Shown here in pieces: positions 5,567 through 9,162 of a stretch of 9,162 bases of DNA (the first letter of the stretch is position 1; each line of letters starts with the position of its first letter). Position numbers and translations under genes: made by a program. The stretch comes from JAAYAN01 sp964437215. GTDB taxonomy: Bacteria; Bacteroidota; Ignavibacteria; Ignavibacteriales; Melioribacteraceae. Below the pieces are notes generated by a model that was not told the origin of the DNA, made no database searches, and saw only the letters and a list, made by a program, of their open reading frames with translations. The stretch is taken from assembly GCA_964437215.1 (NCBI GenBank), contig CAYTFZ010000100.1, positions 1 through 9,162 of the forward strand. The letters run 5' to 3'.

Positions 5567-8500
5567 TTATTTATAAATTATATCGCAGCCGATTGTACCT
5601 GTTAGGCTCTTAAGATAATTTTGCGATTTTACAGTTTCCAGCATTTTTTCGGCAGAAGCAAGTCGCTCTTTAATATGAAGCGATTCAGCCTCATCAAGAT
5701 GGCTCGATTTTCTTAAAAACTCTTTCAGGTACAGAATATTCTTCTGCCATTGTGAAATATCGTTAAGCTGTTTTGCCAGAAGCCTGTCGTGGTACCAGTC
5801 GCTTTCTAAAAGGTATTTCCGCGAAAACATTTCCCTGAACTCAGGCGAATCTTCCGTAAGTCCTTCGTATTCTCCGCAAACCATAATATACAAAATGGCT
5901 TTTAACGGAGGAATTGCTGCATTTATGCTTCCATCATCAAAATACGACTGGGCTACCCTTTTTTGTGCCTCGGTAATATTGTTTATTCCATCAACAAAAA
6001 CTTCTAAATCCTGAATTTCGGGTTTAAGCATTTCGTAATTGAAAACGGCTGTCGGATTTTCGAATATTCTGCCCATAAAAGTATGCGCAAATTTACTTGT
6101 CATCCTGAAACCAAGCCGGCTTGCAAGCACTTTTTTCCCGTTATGCTCAAAATCATTCAGCTTTTCGAAATGCTCTTCCTTAATCAGAAATTCCGGGTCT
6201 CTTTCGTCTTCCGATAACCGGCACCAAAGTTCGGGTATAAGCAGACTGATATCGTGATCTACTTTGTATTTAGGACCAATGTATCCGGCAGCCGAAGAAA
6301 ATCCGTTATATCCTGTGAGGATAAATGAAACCAAAGCATTGTTTAAGTCGGTAACAGGACAAAGTGCATTGAAAGGAGCTTTTGTAAGCGCGCCTTCGGA
6401 ACCGGCGCCTGTTGTTGACGGCGATTTGCCTGTTAAACTGCTAATAAAATCCATAAAAAGTTCCGGCAGCTCCTGATAATGAATTGGGTTATAAACAGCC
6501 AGAGAACGTATTCCAGGTTCGGGAGGATTATTTCTTCTGCCCGGAAGAACCGAATTTACTGGGAAATACACAGGTCTGCCGGCAGGAATTTTTCTTTGCA
6601 GACGCACAGAAACTTCTGCAATATATTTATCTTCTGGATTTATAACATCGGGACGAGATTGCAGATAACGCATATTTTTAGAAGGTTTCCCTTCGAATAT
6701 CCGCGGATGGGAAGATGACACAAAATAACTGCAATCCTTCTTTTCGGCAACACTTTTAATCAGGTTTTGCATAGGCTTTGTGTACTGATCAAACCCGATT
6801 GCATCCTGAATTAAATTTTTCGCGTCTTCAACCGTGAGCGGTTCAAAATTCGAGATAAATGTATCGGGCGAGGCTATATCCATTTCCGCTTGTTTATCAT
6901 AACCTCTGTTTACAGCTTCATCCGGTCTTTGGAAAAATCTGTATTCGCAGTTATGAACAAATTTAACACTTTTATTTTTGTATTCAGGATTTAAGTATTC
7001 CAACTTATCGGAAGGAACCACAGTTGAAGCAGTTATATCATCTTCAAATTGAATTTTATCCGCAGCCACAAAATCCTGACGGAGTTTATATGTCCGCCAG
7101 TTTCCATTGTTTTCCACACCCACTCGTAAATATCCGGCTATCAGTTTTCTGTTATCAAATTTCAACTCATTTCCCGGATTTCCATCAATTATATCAACAC
7201 TGAAATGACTTTTCCAGTCGTTTCCCCATTCCGGCTGATAAAACCTTTTTATAACAAAAGCAAGTCCTTTAACATGGGGCGGAATGCTCATAAGCCAATC
7301 GTTATATTCTTCTGTATATTCCATCGGCGAAGGAGTAAGAAGTTTTATTGCCGATCCGAGCGATCTGTTTGGAGAAAGCAGCGAACGAGGAGCTTGCTTT
7401 GAATAATCCGCAGGAACAATAAATCTATGGGTATAATCTTTATCCATAATTTCTTCAACAAGTTTCATATCTTCGGTAAAGTCGGCTACATAAAACGGAC
7501 GGTAAATTATTGCATCCGAAATTGATTTGGATATTTCCGATTTTCCGCCGCCCGAAACTGTTGAAGGTTTATGGCACAGCGTTCCTTCGGAATTTGTTCC
7601 CACAAGCCGCCAGCTCGATCCCGACTGAACTTTTTGTAATTTTACTCTGTAGCCGAAAGGATAAATGTAAGTTTTTCCGTTTAATAATTTTATCGATTGT
7701 TCCTTCCCTTCATAATTCCATTTAACGCAATTTTCGTTAATCGATAAAATCGTATCTTCGGGAACATAAACAATATCCGGATAATTTTTATCAATTCCAT
7801 ATCCTTCGGGCTGAGGTGCAACAAATGAATAATAATCCTTAATTACATCTGAGTAAGTATGACCGTTCTTATTAATAAGAGAAGAGACAATAAACTCGTT
7901 TCCAAGTGAATAACTCGGGAAAGCAATTGCACCTCCGGCATGTTCTTCTTCGCAATTGCCATAAAGATTTGCTGAATAACTTACCTGCGTTTTCACTTCT
8001 TTTTTGGAATATCCGAAATAATTATCGGCAATAACAGTTACAATCACGCCTTTTTCATTCCGGCAGGTAATTTTAAATGCCTGTCCGTTGTTGTAAAGCT
8101 CATCTTCGTTTTCCCAGCACATACCGTCGCGTATTTGCCTTTCGGTAGCATTTTTTATATTAGGCAGACCAAGTTCTTTTTTCTTAAGATAAACTAAATG
8201 CGGAGCAAGTATTACACAGCCTGTATGCCCTGTCCAGTGATCGCAATCAAGCGCAGCATCGTTCCGCGAAAGATAAGGATCGCCGGCATTTCCGAAAATT
8301 GATTCAACAAAATCGAGATTGCTCACAAGATTTCCGGGCGCAAAAAAACGGATTTCCATTGATTTACAGATATTGAAACCTTTTACTTCGGGCATAACCG
8401 CAGGACGCAGCAGTAAGCTTACAAAAGTTCTTGCCTTTTCTTCCTGCGATGCAGTAAAAGGAAGTTCCATAAGTTCTTTTGGAGGGTTGAGCGCTTTTAT

Positions 8501-9019
8501 AAGCAGATTTGCAAAAACTATTTTTGGTACTGATTTTTTATCATCGGGAATCGGGAGTCCTCCTTCAGCAATATGAAATACTCCTTGTGTAGTTCTTCTA
8601 TCGCTTTTAGGATTATGCAATATTCCCTGTTTTAATCTGTAACTGCTAATAATATCCGATATAAATTCATCTTTATCAGGCGGAATAGATAACACTCTTG
8701 CAATTCCGTGCCTGTCGAGCACAAAAGAATTTGTAGGCAGCGAAAATTCGGGGACATTATCCAAATCTTCGAAATATGATTTTAAGAAATTCTGAATCCG
8801 TAAATCTGCCGGACAAAGATAATTTGAAAGCAATCTGTTTTTTTCCTTATGATTTTCTATCAAATCCTTTGCTATATCCAAAAACTTATTATCCGATGCT
8901 CCTTGAAATGCCGGTTGACTGATTGCCACAAGTTTTAAATTGATATACTGAATTAGTTTTTTAATTTCAGATCGTTTTATACCCGATGCCGTAAAACCCA
9001 ATGCTCTTGTATAATCCAT
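5567..9019 (-). CDS. Probable diphosphate-dependent phosphoenolpyruvate carboxykinase (PPi-PEPCK)
   Basis: 1150 residues, ATG start at 9019, TAA stop, no signal peptide or membrane segment, hence cytosolic. If the call is right, it interconverts PEP, CO2 and phosphate with oxaloacetate and diphosphate (EC 4.1.1.38), linking glycolysis to C4 acids. PPi-type enzymes are known to be about twice the length of ATP or GTP types, and this length fits. Visible motifs: NDAALDCDHWTGHTGCVIL at 253-271; Lys339-Lys340 and Glu359-His360, with the same 21-residue interval from first Lys to His as GKK...EH, the metal site of GTP-type PEPCK as I recall it; P-loop-like TVSGGGKSEISK at 487-498, compare SGTGKTTLS of ATP types; VADF with Asp513 20 residues after Lys493, near where the third metal ligand is expected; and a Gly/Ser-rich TGKSPSTTGAGSEGALTK at 863-880. 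The Cys of the GTP-type P-loop is absent. A long segment (361-486) separates His360 from the P-loop, unlike short canonical enzymes. The assignment rests on remembered family features. The gene itself is certain, and a hairpin follows it. Confidence 0.72.
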   Translation of the reverse strand: MDYTRALGFTASGIKRSEIKKLIQYINLKLVAISQPAFQGASDNKFLDIAKDLIENHKEKNRLLSNYLCPADLRIQNFLKSYFEDLDNVPEFSLPTNSFVLDRHGIARVLSIPPDKDEFISDIISSYRLKQGILHNPKSDRRTTQGVFHIAEGGLPIPDDKKSVPKIVFANLLIKALNPPKELMELPFTASQEEKARTFVSLLLRPAVMPEVKGFNICKSMEIRFFAPGNLVSNLDFVESIFGNAGDPYLSRNDAALDCDHWTGHTGCVILAPHLVYLKKKELGLPNIKNATERQIRDGMCWENEDELYNNGQAFKITCRNEKGVIVTVIADNYFGYSKKEVKTQVSYSANLYGNCEEEHAGGAIAFPSYSLGNEFIVSSLINKNGHTYSDVIKDYYSFVAPQPEGYGIDKNYPDIVYVPEDTILSINENCVKWNYEGKEQSIKLLNGKTYIYPFGYRVKLQKVQSGSSWRLVGTNSEGTLCHKPSTVSGGGKSEISKSISDAIIYRPFYVADFTEDMKLVEEIMDKDYTHRFIVPADYSKQAPRSLLSPNRSLGSAIKLLTPSPMEYTEEYNDWLMSIPPHVKGLAFVIKRFYQPEWGNDWKSHFSVDIIDGNPGNELKFDNRKLIAGYLRVGVENNGNWRTYKLRQDFVAADKIQFEDDITASTVVPSDKLEYLNPEYKNKSVKFVHNCEYRFFQRPDEAVNRGYDKQAEMDIASPDTFISNFEPLTVEDAKNLIQDAIGFDQYTKPMQNLIKSVAEKKDCSYFVSSSHPRIFEGKPSKNMRYLQSRPDVINPEDKYIAEVSVRLQRKIPAGRPVYFPVNSVLPGRRNNPPEPGIRSLAVYNPIHYQELPELFMDFISSLTGKSPSTTGAGSEGALTKAPFNALCPVTDLNNALVSFILTGYNGFSSAAGYIGPKYKVDHDISLLIPELWCRLSEDERDPEFLIKEEHFEKLNDFEHNGKKVLASRLGFRMTSKFAHTFMGRIFENPTAVFNYEMLKPEIQDLEVFVDGINNITEAQKRVAQSYFDDGSINAAIPPLKAILYIMVCGEYEGLTEDSPEFREMFSRKYLLESDWYHDRLLAKQLNDISQWQKNILYLKEFLRKSSHLDEAESLHIKERLASAEKMLETVKSQNYLKSLTGTIGCDIIYK

Positions 9020-9024
9020 ATTTT

Positions 9025-9029
9025 TCCTC
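9025..9029 (-). promoter_or_regulatory. Ribosome binding site of the carboxykinase gene
   Basis: The minus strand reads GAGGA five bases before the ATG at 9019. It is the best Shine-Dalgarno match of the three genes and fixes this start. Confidence 0.7.
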
Positions 9030-9056
9030 GTAATTATTTTTCAATTATTGGAATCT

Positions 9057-9085
9057 AATATAAAAGGTAATTTTTTAAAAGTTAA
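9057..9085 (-). promoter_or_regulatory. Possible promoter of the carboxykinase gene
   Basis: On the minus strand TTAACT (9080-9085, 4/6 match to -35) and TATATT (9057-9062, 5/6 match to -10) are separated by 17 bases. Transcription would start near 9050, about 30 bases before the ATG. The region is very AT-rich, so chance matches are common. A dyad lies just upstream at 9104-9129. Confidence 0.25.
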
Positions 9086-9103
9086 GTTTTTTTTTAAAGC
9101 AAA

Positions 9104-9129
9104 TTTAATATTTTGAATAAAATATTTAA
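9104..9129. repeat. AT-rich inverted repeat upstream of the carboxykinase gene
   Basis: AATATTTT (9107-9114) and AAAATATT (9119-9126) are perfect 8-base arms around GAAT. With one mismatch the arms extend to 11 bases. The dyad sits upstream of the possible -35 element. It might be an activator or repressor site, or simply AT-rich sequence. Confidence 0.3.
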
Positions 9130-9162
9130 GAAATTGTTAAGATTTTTCTTCATTATTAAATT

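Noticed and set aside
5398..5613. Plus-strand reading frame across the intergenic gap and the end of the carboxykinase gene
   Set aside because: It overlaps the hairpin and the real gene antisense and has no recognisable domain, so I treat it as chance.
6576..6585. CTGCCGGCAG, the inner ten bases of the 223-242 palindrome, in the carboxykinase gene
   Set aside because: It encodes PAGRP inside a smooth IPAGRPVYFPV stretch that reads as native enzyme sequence. A ten-base palindrome alone is weak evidence for a repeat copy.

Overview
The window is AT-rich and carries three long genes, all on the minus strand, with no RNA gene, insertion sequence or CRISPR array that I can see. Two of the three proteins begin with a signal peptide and end in a type A type IX secretion system (T9SS) sorting domain containing the phrase QNYPNPFNP. 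That C-terminal signature points to the Bacteroidota/Ignavibacteriota/Chlorobiota group. Its wording (NPFNP[ST]T, LVNEQKPAG, SSGVYLYNLQAG) is most like Ignavibacteria. This placement is inferred from style, not from a marker gene.

Layout in transcription order (right to left). Positions 9162-9020 are an AT-rich upstream region with a clear ribosome binding site and a possible promoter. Positions 9019-5567 encode an 1150-residue cytosolic protein. I identify it as a probable diphosphate-dependent phosphoenolpyruvate carboxykinase (PPi-PEPCK), from its size, a P-loop-like SGGGKSEIS and a Lys-Lys...Glu-His metal-site motif. A strong hairpin follows its stop codon. Positions 5566-5323 (about 244 bases) are intergenic and hold that hairpin and one operator-like dyad. 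Positions 5322-2908 encode a secreted subtilisin-like (S8) serine protease with an intact catalytic triad, a fibronectin-like domain and a T9SS domain. Positions 2907-2810 (98 bases) contain a promoter-like sequence inside a long inverted repeat. Positions 2809-5 encode a second secreted T9SS protein, with PKD, LamG and a glycoside-hydrolase-like core.

The genes do not look like one operon, because every gap holds either a hairpin or promoter-like sequence. The two secreted proteins fit a lifestyle of degrading external protein and polysaccharide, with T9SS export and surface attachment. The carboxykinase belongs to central metabolism (PEP/oxaloacetate interconversion) and is probably only a neighbour.

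The most unusual structure is small. A 20-base perfect GC-rich palindrome and two heptanucleotide tandem duplications lie inside the coding sequences of the secreted proteins. They sit in variable loops of the C-terminal accessory domains, and two of them, of different kinds, occupy the same loop of the T9SS domain in the two proteins. They look like short repeats tolerated in low-constraint loops. The least charted biochemistry is the PPi-PEPCK-like enzyme and the unrecognised central domain of the PKD-LamG protein.
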